Source: JANWXD01 sp035575135
GTDB lineage: Bacteria > Acidobacteriota > Terriglobia > Bryobacterales > Bryobacteraceae
Reading direction: 5' to 3'
DNA: 64,000 nucleotides
NCBI GenBank assembly: GCA_035575135.1
Contig: DATLYE010000034.1
Location: 62,001-126,000, forward strand
Shown: positions 8,631-16,324 of the stretch, piece by piece
How positions within the stretch are numbered: position 1 is the first letter of the stretch
How the letters are laid out: each line of letters opens with the position of its first letter
Translations under genes and position numbers: made by a program
Notes under the pieces: model-generated
What the model saw: the letters and a program-made list of their open reading frames with translations, nothing else
Told to the model about the DNA's origin: nothing
Database searches by the model: none

Positions 8631-9590
8631 TTACGGCGCGAAGAGGGCGAGCCGGATGGCTTCCGCCAGCTCTTTTTCCTTGGCGGAGGCTGCAAGGGAG
8701 AGAAATCTTAGATCGCCGGAGGCTGCACCGGGAAGCTGTTCGGCGACGGCCATCGCTTGCAGCTGCGCCGCCGCCTCCTGCACAAACCGGGAATTCGCGT
8801 CGAGCTCCCGCTCGCTGAGGCGCACATTCAGGGCCGTGCTGAATTCGTGCGCCACGAGATTGCGGGGAAAGTTGGCGGGATATCGCGGACCGATCACCCA
8901 CGCGGCGCGGGCCCGCCATTCCGGCCGCTGCCAGGGCTCGAGCTGCTTGCGCACTTCCTCAGGAAGATCCCCGGGAATTTGCAGTTCACCCGCCGTCGCG
9001 AAAGCCTGAATCAAAGCCCCCGGAGCGAAGCTTGACCGGATGGTGAAGCCCTCCCGAACCTCACCGGGGGCTAGCGCCCGCTCCGTTGACCACGTCAGGA
9101 TGACGGTTCTTCGCAGAGGAGACATCTGCTCCGGGCCTTGCGGGCGGTAGTCGGAGTCAATTGGGCCGTCCGCGGTTACCTGCCAGCCCGGTGGCGCGCC
9201 CACCGTTCCGACGCCCGCCGGCACCGGAAGCGACCACTGTGCCAGTGCTTGCCGTGCGCCGGAGAGATTGGCCACTGAGTAGCTGTACAAAAAGGTTCCA
9301 TCAGGATTGCGCCGCAGCGTAACGGATACCTGCGGGCTCACGCCATTGCCGAGCGGGATCCGGATCACTTTCCCATACCCCGCGAGCTTTCCATCCGGAC
9401 CGCGCAGCGGGTAGAAGACCGTCAGTTCATGCACCGTCGGACCCAGGTAAACGAATTGCCCCTCCAGGGATGGCTGCCCTGATGGCGGCAGGACCGGACT
9501 TGGGCTCAAGCCCGCGGATTGTGCGACCTGGGCGTCAAGGGGGCTGGCGTGTAAGGCCACCACCAAGGCCGGAACCAGTGCCGACTGCAT
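8631..9590 (-). CDS. Secreted protein of unknown family, paralogue A
   Basis: A 319-residue protein with a likely signal peptide ('MQSALVPALVVALHASPLDA') and a strong ribosome-binding site (AAAGGAGGT, 8 bases upstream). I do not recognise the family. The middle is beta-rich ('EGQFVYLGPTVHELTVFYP', 'GTFLYSYSVANLSGA'), with a conserved-looking block 'WVIGPRYPANFPRNLVAHEF', and the last 70 residues are helical. The same blocks recur in order in the gene 23 bp upstream, so the two are tandem duplicates in one operon. Phe/Tyr-rich strands suggest an extracytoplasmic beta-sandwich; no catalytic motif is visible. Confidence 0.75.
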   Translation of the reverse strand: MQSALVPALVVALHASPLDAQVAQSAGLSPSPVLPPSGQPSLEGQFVYLGPTVHELTVFYPLRGPDGKLAGYGKVIRIPLGNGVSPQVSVTLRRNPDGTFLYSYSVANLSGARQALAQWSLPVPAGVGTVGAPPGWQVTADGPIDSDYRPQGPEQMSPLRRTVILTWSTERALAPGEVREGFTIRSSFAPGALIQAFATAGELQIPGDLPEEVRKQLEPWQRPEWRARAAWVIGPRYPANFPRNLVAHEFSTALNVRLSERELDANSRFVQEAAAQLQAMAVAEQLPGAASGDLRFLSLAASAKEKELAEAIRLALFAP

Positions 9591-9613
9591 CTGTTCAGAC
9601 CTCCTTTCGATGG

Positions 9614-10555
9614 TTACTCTTTCGAGTTTCCTAAAGTGAACCGCAAGGCGGTTTCGAGCTCCCGCTCGGCCGCCGTGCGAGCATTTCGCGGGACTTCAAA
9701 GCTCTCGTTGGGATTCCGCCGCCATCGCTCCAGCGCGGAGCGGGCTGCTGCCACAAACGGGGAATCGGCTTCCAGCCGCCGGGAGGAAATCCACTGCTCG
9801 ATACCCGTCAGAAACTCGCTTGCGATAGCGCTCGGGGCGGTTGTGGGAGGATACCGCGGCCCGATCGTCAGCACATGCTGCTCTCTCCACTCAGGAAGAT
9901 TCAAGAAGCCGAGCTGGTCCCAGATCTCGATCGGCAATTCCATGTCCAGATCCCAGTGTTGCCCGGATCCTATATAGCCAGTCGTAAATCCCGGGCGATA
10001 ACTGGCTACCAAAACAAGCCCGCTCAGTTTCTGTCCGGGATAGATGAAGTTGGTCCAGTGCGACCACCCTCCGTAAGCTCCATTGGGCGCACCCGGTAGA
10101 GCAACCTGCACGGCGATGCGGGGGCGGGTAGTGATGTCGCGAACGCCACCCCAGCCACGTGCCTCCGGTTCGTGTTGTCGGAGGTCAAAGTGCGGATCGT
10201 CCGGCTCCAGAGCCAGATTGAAGCGCCCTATCGGATTACGGGCGTCCGGAGCGTTTTCCACACTGTAGTGAAACTCGAACAGACCTTCCGCGGTCCTGCG
10301 CAATTCGACGTTGACGACCGGCCTGGCCTCGTTGAGCAAGGGTACGAGCCAGCACCGTATACCAAACCCGCGCCAGAACCGTTTTGGGTCGTAGATCACT
10401 AGGGCGTTTTTTTCCGGCGTCAGAAACACATACTGGCCGGGAGATTGGCGCGGCTCGTACGCGAGCCCGGGCCAAACCGGGGGTATTTTTGGCTGACCGT
10501 TACCGGCAGCTGCGGCTTGCAACAAGGCGCCTGCGAGGCCTATGAGTCTCACCAT
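9614..10555 (-). CDS. Secreted protein of unknown family, paralogue B
   Basis: A 313-residue paralogue of the next gene. Shared blocks in the same order are 'PGQYVFLTPEKNALVIYDP', 'GLFEFHYSVENAPDARN' and 'LTIGPRYPPTTAPSAIASEF'. I placed the start at ATG 10555 ('MVRLIGLAGALLQAAAAG'), which gives a signal peptide and leaves AGGGAG about 8 bases upstream; ATG 10561 is also possible, and the long frame from 10864 is unlikely because it crosses the divergent promoter region. Divergence between the copies is high, so the duplication is old. Both lie beside an exported glucanase gene, but no functional link is proven. Confidence 0.75.
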   Translation of the reverse strand: MVRLIGLAGALLQAAAAGNGQPKIPPVWPGLAYEPRQSPGQYVFLTPEKNALVIYDPKRFWRGFGIRCWLVPLLNEARPVVNVELRRTAEGLFEFHYSVENAPDARNPIGRFNLALEPDDPHFDLRQHEPEARGWGGVRDITTRPRIAVQVALPGAPNGAYGGWSHWTNFIYPGQKLSGLVLVASYRPGFTTGYIGSGQHWDLDMELPIEIWDQLGFLNLPEWREQHVLTIGPRYPPTTAPSAIASEFLTGIEQWISSRRLEADSPFVAAARSALERWRRNPNESFEVPRNARTAAERELETALRFTLGNSKE

Positions 10556-10717
10556 TTCCATGGCTCCCTGCGTATTATCCCCCCGACGGGGTAAACGGGT
10601 CGGGCCAGTTGCAGTGGATGTTGGTGGATTCCACGATGGACCGATTCGGGTCCGCCCCGACCCCGATTCTGCACCGGTGCCGCTCGTCCGCCCGGCGATT
10701 GCGCTAGAATCCGTTGC

Positions 10718-12247
10718 GTGGCACGGGTCTTCCTGGTGGCATGCCTGCTGCTCGCGCCGGCCGCATTCCCGCAACACCGCCCCGGCTGGACGCTGGTCTG
10801 GAGTGACGAGTTCGACGGAAGCACGCTGGACCCGGCCAAGTGGGACTTCGACGTCGGCGGACACGGCTGGGGCAACAACGAATCCCAGTACTACACGCGG
10901 CGTCCGGAAAACGCCTCGGTGGAAAACGGCCGGCTCGTGATCCGCGCCCTGCGGGAAACTTACACCGGCCCCGAAGGCATCACGCGGTCCTACACCTCGG
11001 CGCGCCTGGTCACCCGCGGCAAATTCTCCCGCGCTTACGGCCGCTTCGAGGCCCTGATCCGGCTACCCTACGGCCAGGGCATCTGGCCCGCGTTCTGGAT
11101 GCTCGGCGATGACATCGCCAAAGTCGGTTGGCCCGCCTGCGGAGAAATCGACATCATGGAGAACATCGGGCGCGAGCCTTCCACCGTTCACGGTACGATT
11201 CACGGGCCGGGCTACTCGGGCAATCGCGGCATCGGGGCGGCCTACTCGCTGCCCGAGGGAAGGCGTTTCGCCGACGATTTTCATCTCTTTGCCGTCGAAT
11301 GGGAGCCGGAAGTGATCCGGTGGTACGTGGACGATGTTCTCTATCAGACCCGAACGCCGAAAGATCTCCCGGCCGGCGCCCGCTGGGTCTTTGACCACCC
11401 GTTTCACTTGTTGCTGAACGTCGCCGTCGGAGGAAACTGGCCTGGTTATCCGGACGAGACTACGGTCTTCCCCCAGGTGATGCTGGTCGAATACGTGCGC
11501 GTGTACGCCCGTGCCGGAAAGCCCGCGATTCAAGCTGCAAACGGTGTGGTGAATGCGGCCAGTTTCCGCCCCGGTTTCGCTCCGGGCTCCTGGGTGACGC
11601 TCGTCGGCGCCGAACTGGCCGGGGTGACGCGCCAGTGGAAGGCCGAAGATTTCGCCGCAGGCAGACTCCCCGAGCAGCTTGACGGCACGGCGGTCCTTTT
11701 TGACGGAAAGCCCGGCTTTGTAGCCTACATCAGTCCCGGGCAGATCAACGTGCTGGCGCCCGAGCTCACGCCGGGTCCGGTGGCCGTCAAAGTCGTGCGT
11801 GACGGAGTGGAAAGCGATCCGGTGGCGGCGGAGGCCCGGACAGTGGATCCGGCCTTCTTCCTGTGGGCCGGGCGGTACGTGGTGGCGACCTCAGTGGATT
11901 TCAAAACCCTCCTGGCGCCGGGAGGTTTGTTCGGCGGCCTCGACACAAGACCGGCCCGGCCTGGTGAGACGATTGTTCTTTGGGGGACCGGCTTCGGGCC
12001 TGTGAGTCCCCCCGCCCCGGCGGACCGGCCCGTCGAGGGAGAGCACCGGCTCGTCTACGAGCCGGAGGTGACCATCGGCGACCTGCGCGCCGACTTTCTG
12101 GGAGGCGCATTGACGCCCGGCGGCGCCGGGCTTTTCCAGATCGCCGTGCGTGTTCCCGCCGGCGCTCCCCGAGGAGAGCTGCCCGTGGTGGCTGCCGTGC
12201 AGGGCGTGCGCTCCGCCGACAACGTGTTCCTCGCCGTCGGGCCCTGA
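10718..12247 (+). CDS. GH16 endo-beta-glucanase (laminarinase-like) with Solibacter C-terminal domain
   Basis: A 509-residue secreted enzyme: GTG start, signal peptide 1-18, GH16 jelly-roll domain about 24-266, then a second domain to the end. The catalytic motif is 'EIDIMENIG' with nucleophile E143, D145 and acid/base E148; 'WPAFWML' is also typical. The beta-bulge spacing (ExDxxE) fits the laminarinase/agarase/carrageenase branch, with 1,3-beta-glucan most likely. Residues 275-509 ('NGVVNAASFRPGFAPGSW', 'SPGQINVLAPEL') match the TIGR03437-type domain known almost only from Solibacter relatives, presumed to be a carbohydrate- or surface-binding Ig-like fold. A 160-bp divergent spacer separates it from paralogue B. 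Confidence 0.9.
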   Translation: MARVFLVACLLLAPAAFPQHRPGWTLVWSDEFDGSTLDPAKWDFDVGGHGWGNNESQYYTRRPENASVENGRLVIRALRETYTGPEGITRSYTSARLVTRGKFSRAYGRFEALIRLPYGQGIWPAFWMLGDDIAKVGWPACGEIDIMENIGREPSTVHGTIHGPGYSGNRGIGAAYSLPEGRRFADDFHLFAVEWEPEVIRWYVDDVLYQTRTPKDLPAGARWVFDHPFHLLLNVAVGGNWPGYPDETTVFPQVMLVEYVRVYARAGKPAIQAANGVVNAASFRPGFAPGSWVTLVGAELAGVTRQWKAEDFAAGRLPEQLDGTAVLFDGKPGFVAYISPGQINVLAPELTPGPVAVKVVRDGVESDPVAAEARTVDPAFFLWAGRYVVATSVDFKTLLAPGGLFGGLDTRPARPGETIVLWGTGFGPVSPPAPADRPVEGEHRLVYEPEVTIGDLRADFLGGALTPGGAGLFQIAVRVPAGAPRGELPVVAAVQGVRSADNVFLAVGP

Positions 12248-12271
12248 GCCGGCCGGCCGACAAGAAGGAGT

Positions 12272-12583
12272 ATGCAGATGATCGTTGTTCACGTTCATGC
12301 ACATGTCAAACCGGAGTTCGTCGAAGCGTTCAAACAAGCCACGGTGGAAAACGCCCGCCACAGCGTGCAGGAGCCCGGCGTGGCGCGTTTCGACGTCATC
12401 CAGCAAACCGACGATCCCACGCGCTTCATCCTCGTCGAGATCTACCGCAACGAGGCAGCGCCCGCCAGACACAAGGAGACGGTCCACTATCAGGTCTGGC
12501 GTGACCGCGTCGCCGAGATGATGGCCGAGCCCCGCACCAGCGTGCGCTACGTCAACGTCTTTCCCCCGGACGAAGGATGGTGA
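12272..12583 (+). CDS. Antibiotic-biosynthesis-monooxygenase (ABM) fold protein, LsrG-like
   Basis: A 103-residue ferredoxin-like dimeric alpha+beta barrel protein. 'FVEAFKQATVENARHSVQEP', 'RFDVIQQTDDPTRFILVEIY' and 'HKETVHYQVWRD' follow the LsrG/YgiN pattern, including the His pair in H-x5-H. A good AAGGAG precedes the ATG at 12272. LsrG acts on phospho-AI-2; YgiN-type relatives oxidise quinols. The stop overlaps the start of the alcohol dehydrogenase (TGATG), so the two work in one pathway, probably oxidation or rearrangement of a small carbonyl or aromatic followed by reduction. The exact substrate is not evident. Confidence 0.82.
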   Translation: MQMIVVHVHAHVKPEFVEAFKQATVENARHSVQEPGVARFDVIQQTDDPTRFILVEIYRNEAAPARHKETVHYQVWRDRVAEMMAEPRTSVRYVNVFPPDEGW

Positions 12584-13737
12584 TGCGGTTCGAGTTCGCC
12601 TCCGCCGCGCAGATCATCTTCGGCCCCGGAACACTCCCGGAGGCGGCCGCTGCCGCGCGGAGCACCGGCAGCCATGTCCTGCTGGTCACGGGCCGCACCG
12701 GGGAACGTGCCGCACCCTTGCGGGAAAGGCTATTAACCTGCGGGCTTGCCGTCGAGGAATTCCGCGTCGCGGGCGAGCCGTCCTTGGCCACGGTGCGTCA
12801 GGGAGTAGAGCATGCCCGCCGGGCCGGCTCCGACGTGGTCGTGGCTTTCGGCGGCGGCAGCGCACTGGACGCTGGGAAAGCTATTGCGGCGCTCCTGACC
12901 AATCCCGGCGATGTGCTCGACTATCTGGAAGTGATCGGGGCAGGGAAGCCGCTCGAGCGCCCCGCCGCCCCGTTCATCGCCATCCCCACCACCGCAGGTA
13001 CGGGCGCCGAAGTGACGCGCAACGCCGTCCTGTTCTCACCGGAGCATCGCGTCAAGGCCAGTCTCCGGAGCCGCTTCCTGCTGCCGCGCCTGGCGCTCGT
13101 GGATCCGGAGCTCACCCTGGATCTGCCTCCGGCCGTCACCGCAGCGACGGGACTCGACGCGCTCACCCAGCTGATCGAAGCATTCGTTTCGCTCCGTGCC
13201 AATCCTTTGACCGACGGCTTTTGCCGCGAAGGCATCCCGCGCGCGGCACGCTCACTCGTGCGGGCGTTCCGCCACGCCGGCGATCTGGAGGCACGCGCGG
13301 ACATGGCTCTGGCGAGCTTGCTCAGCGGGCTCGCACTGGCCAACGCCGGACTGGGCGCGGTGCACGGCTTCGCCGCAGCGATTGGAGGAATGTTCCCCGC
13401 GCCCCACGGGGCAGTCTGCGCGGTGCTGCTGGCGCCCGTCATGAAAGCAAACCTCGAGGCGTTACGCGCGCGCCGGCCCGGTCATCCTGCGTTTGCCCGC
13501 TACGACGAGGTGGCACGGTTGCTCACTGGCGGCGCCTCGTCACAAGCCGAGGACGGAATTGACTGGGTGCGCCGTGTCACTTCCGAGCTTGCCATTCCCG
13601 GGCTTCGTCGTTACGGCGTCGGCGATAACCACTTTGCGGAAATCGTGGCCCGCGCGGCCCGCGCCAGCAGCATGCGCGGAAATCCGGTCCTGCTCGCCGA
13701 GGACGAGCTCATCGCGATTCTCCGCGCGGCACTCTGA
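12583..13737 (+). CDS. Iron-containing (group III) alcohol dehydrogenase
   Basis: A 384-residue dehydroquinate-synthase-like dehydrogenase. 'FGGGSALDAGKAIA' is the NAD(P)-binding motif and 'IPTTAGTGAEVTRNAV' the family signature. The metal site is partly changed: 'TGLDALTQLIEAFVS' has Gln where FucO-like enzymes have the first His ligand, while 'GAVHGFAAAIGGMFPAPHG' keeps the two later His. This Gln variant recurs in the maleylacetate-reductase-like branch. I chose ATG 12583 because AAGGA lies 6 bases upstream and it overlaps the ABM gene stop; ATG 12577 would add two residues. Likely an NAD(P)-dependent reductase of a short-chain aldehyde or keto-acid. Confidence 0.85.
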   Translation: MRFEFASAAQIIFGPGTLPEAAAAARSTGSHVLLVTGRTGERAAPLRERLLTCGLAVEEFRVAGEPSLATVRQGVEHARRAGSDVVVAFGGGSALDAGKAIAALLTNPGDVLDYLEVIGAGKPLERPAAPFIAIPTTAGTGAEVTRNAVLFSPEHRVKASLRSRFLLPRLALVDPELTLDLPPAVTAATGLDALTQLIEAFVSLRANPLTDGFCREGIPRAARSLVRAFRHAGDLEARADMALASLLSGLALANAGLGAVHGFAAAIGGMFPAPHGAVCAVLLAPVMKANLEALRARRPGHPAFARYDEVARLLTGGASSQAEDGIDWVRRVTSELAIPGLRRYGVGDNHFAEIVARAARASSMRGNPVLLAEDELIAILRAAL

Positions 13738-13784
13738 TCGGGTCTCCTGCTCAGCTTCTGTATCATCGTAAGCGGGGAATCTCG

Positions 13785-15236
13785 ATGCGGATGTTCTCCC
13801 CTCGAACCCTCAGCCTTGCACTGGCGGCCTGTGGAGCCGCATGCGCCGCCGGTGTCGAATGCGTGGCGGTGAGTTTCCCGGAGGGCGCCACCGTTCGCCT
13901 TGTGCTCGAAGCCACGGAGCGGCTGCCCGGAGCCTCCGGCCAGGCGCAGGTTCGACGCCGTCCGGGAGTCACCGAGTTCGAGATCGAGCTGCGGGGACTC
14001 AAGCCCGCCGTCTCTTTCGGCGGGGATCTCAATACGTATGTGGCGTGGGCGATCGCGCCCGAGGGCTGGGCGACCAATGCCGGCGAACTCATCACCGAAG
14101 GCGACCGCGCCCGCCTGAAGGCAACTACGCCGCTCGGGACCTTTGCGCTGATCGTCACCGCAGAGCCGCACTTCCTGGTCGAGGAGCCCAGCGAGTTCGT
14201 GGTGTTGAAGAACTCCGCGGCCGGACTCGAGCGCCGGCCGGAGACCACTCCGGCGGCCTTCCGTCTCGACAGGTTGCGGGCCGGATACAAGTCCAAGCTG
14301 GCCACACTGGCGGATGCGGCCGCTGTGAAAGGTACGCTGCGCACGGACCGCTTCCAGGCTCTCGTCGCTGTCAGGCTCGCCGAGGAGGCCGGGGCGCGCG
14401 AGCACGCTCCGGAGGAGTTCGCACAAGCCGAGACGGCCCTGCGCGAGACCGAGCAGGCCTTTGCTCAGCCGGCGGGCGAAGCCGCGGTGGCCCGGCTCGC
14501 CGAGCGCGCCCTGCGCCTGGCGGTGGCGGCGGCCCGCACGGCGCACCTGCGGGCGCAGGAGCAAGCGCGCGCCGCGGAACGGCGCCAATGGGAAGAAACG
14601 CTCGCCCGCCTCCGGCGCGAGCGCGATGAGGCGGCAGGCGCCCTTGCGGCGGCGCGGGACGAGGCGCGCCGGGCCAGGGAAGCGCTCGAACAGACGAAAA
14701 AGGAACTCCAGAACACGGAGCGACAGTTACTGGCTCTGGGAGAACAGGCCGACCGGTACGCGCGCCAGAAACTTGAAGCGGAGAAACAGGCCGAGGCCGC
14801 CCGGCGCGACGCGGTCGCCATGGTCGCGCGGCTTGGAACCGCGCTCGGCCGTGCCGTCGAAGCGGAACGTACCGAGCGCGGATGGCGGATCACGCTTCCG
14901 GACGATGCCTTCACCCGCGGAAGGGCCGAGTTGCGGCCCGGTGCGCGCGAGCTGCTCAGCCGCCTTGCGGGCGTGCTGCTGGTGGCGCCGGAGTTTCGCA
15001 TCACGATCGAGGGGCACAGCGACAGCGCCGGCAGCCCGGCCCGCAACCAGCGCTTCTCGGAGCAACGGGCGGCCGGCGTGCGCGAGTACTTGATTCAGGC
15101 GCATCTGGATCCGGCCCGCATCGAGGCCCGCGGCCTCGGGGCCGAGCGTCCCGTGGCTTCCAACCGGACCGCCGCGGGGCGCCAGAGGAACCGCCGCGTG
15201 GAGATCTATATTGAGGGCCTTGGTACGGGGCACTGA
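13785..15236 (+). CDS. Secreted coiled-coil protein with C-terminal OmpA domain
   Basis: A 483-residue envelope protein. Residues 1-22 are a signal peptide. About 25-150 form a beta-rich domain. About 190-350 are a long Ala/Glu/Arg-rich helical or coiled-coil region ('RRQWEETLARLRRERDEAAG'). About 360-480 are an OmpA-type peptidoglycan-binding domain with 'ITIEGHSDSAGSPARNQRFS' and 'ASNRTAAGRQRNRRVEI', including the Asp and Arg that grip diaminopimelate. It probably links the outer membrane or a periplasmic assembly to peptidoglycan, like other acidobacterial DUF4398/OmpA proteins. The pseudouridine synthase start codon lies inside its last 26 bases. Confidence 0.87.
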   Translation: MRMFSPRTLSLALAACGAACAAGVECVAVSFPEGATVRLVLEATERLPGASGQAQVRRRPGVTEFEIELRGLKPAVSFGGDLNTYVAWAIAPEGWATNAGELITEGDRARLKATTPLGTFALIVTAEPHFLVEEPSEFVVLKNSAAGLERRPETTPAAFRLDRLRAGYKSKLATLADAAAVKGTLRTDRFQALVAVRLAEEAGAREHAPEEFAQAETALRETEQAFAQPAGEAAVARLAERALRLAVAAARTAHLRAQEQARAAERRQWEETLARLRRERDEAAGALAAARDEARRAREALEQTKKELQNTERQLLALGEQADRYARQKLEAEKQAEAARRDAVAMVARLGTALGRAVEAERTERGWRITLPDDAFTRGRAELRPGARELLSRLAGVLLVAPEFRITIEGHSDSAGSPARNQRFSEQRAAGVREYLIQAHLDPARIEARGLGAERPVASNRTAAGRQRNRRVEIYIEGLGTGH

Positions 15237-16206
15237 GCCGCCTGCCGGCGAATACAGCTTCATCGTAGGGCCCGAGGACGCAGGAAGACGCCTCGATGAG
15301 TTTCTCGAGTTGCGCTTCCCGTGGCTGAGCCGCATTCGTCTCCGGGCAGCGGTCGCCCACGGCCGCTGCTTCGTGAACGCGGAACGCGCTGACCGCGGCC
15401 GGAGGCTGGTGGCCGGAGATTCCGTCCATGTGTGGCTCAACACCTCCGTGCCCACCGGGATGTGGCCGGAGCCGATACCGGTCGAGGTGCTCTATGAGGA
15501 CGCGTGGCTGGCCGTAGTGATCAAGCCCGCAGGCATGCTGATGCACCCGACACGGAACGTGAAGACCGGGACGCTCGCCAACGCGCTGGCCTGGCTGTGG
15601 AATCCGCTACTCCGCGACTCGGAAAGGGAGCGGAACGCCGGTCCCGTGATCCGACCAGGGTTCCCGCATCGCCTGGACCGCGAGACGTCGGGACTCCTGG
15701 TCGTGGCCAAGAACCCGACCGCGTTGCGCCACCTCTCGCAGGCGTTCAGCCTGCGGCAAGTGGAGAAGCGATATACGGCCATTGTTGCAGGGTGTGTGGA
15801 CCTAGACGAGTTCGAGGTGAATGCCCGGATCGGCCATGTGCCCGAGGAAAAACCTCACTGGCGCGTCGTGGAGCATGGCAAACCCGCAACCACGCGCATG
15901 CGCGTTGTGAAACGTCATGGCGGAGGCAGCCTCATCGAGCTCGAGCCGCTTACCGGACGGACTCACCAGTTGCGCATCCACTGCGCGCACATCGGCCATC
16001 CGATCGTTGGCGACGCGCTCTACGGCGGGCCGCCTGCGCCGCGGCTGTGCCTTCATGCCGCCGTGCTGGCGTTCCGGCACCCGGAAACGGGCCGGCCGCT
16101 GCGATTTGAATCGGAGCTGCCCCCCGAAATGCAATCGTGCTTCGAAGAAATGGAGCAACAGTGCCTCGGTGGTTCAGGCAACGGCGGAAACGATCCTCTC
16201 GGATGA
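15211..16206 (+). CDS. RluD/RluA-family 23S rRNA pseudouridine synthase
   Basis: A 331-residue RNA-modifying enzyme: S4 RNA-binding domain about residues 20-80 ('RRLDEFLELRFPWLSRIRLR') and catalytic domain 90-300. The active-site motif is 'PHRLDRETSGLLVVAKN' with nucleophile D156; 'LIELEPLTGRTHQLRIHCAH' is the conserved RluA-type C-terminal motif. It converts specific uridines in large-subunit rRNA to pseudouridine. The likely start is TTG at 15211, inside the OmpA gene; TTG 15220 is an alternative, so expression may depend on translational coupling. The exact subtype (RluD vs RluC) is not certain. Confidence 0.85.
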   Translation: MRALVRGTEPPAGEYSFIVGPEDAGRRLDEFLELRFPWLSRIRLRAAVAHGRCFVNAERADRGRRLVAGDSVHVWLNTSVPTGMWPEPIPVEVLYEDAWLAVVIKPAGMLMHPTRNVKTGTLANALAWLWNPLLRDSERERNAGPVIRPGFPHRLDRETSGLLVVAKNPTALRHLSQAFSLRQVEKRYTAIVAGCVDLDEFEVNARIGHVPEEKPHWRVVEHGKPATTRMRVVKRHGGGSLIELEPLTGRTHQLRIHCAHIGHPIVGDALYGGPPAPRLCLHAAVLAFRHPETGRPLRFESELPPEMQSCFEEMEQQCLGGSGNGGNDPLG

Positions 16207-16255
16207 TACGGGCCTTCTTCCGATAACACATATTATGTAAACTAAAGTCCGCGGC

Positions 16256-16287
16256 AAAAAATCAGGGCCTGCCTTTCGCAGGCCCTG
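16256..16287 (-). terminator. Rho-independent terminator of the FecR gene
   Basis: A perfect 10-bp inverted repeat, CAGGGCCTGC (16263-16272) and GCAGGCCCTG (16278-16287), encloses a 5-base loop. On the - strand the stem is followed by one A and six T residues (16261-16256). It lies 38 bp beyond the FecR gene stop and between convergent genes, so it ends FecR transcription; read from the + strand it lacks a T tract. Confidence 0.9.
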
Positions 16288-16324
16288 CGAGGTTTGAGGG
16301 AAGAAGAAACTTGTCCTCCGGCCT

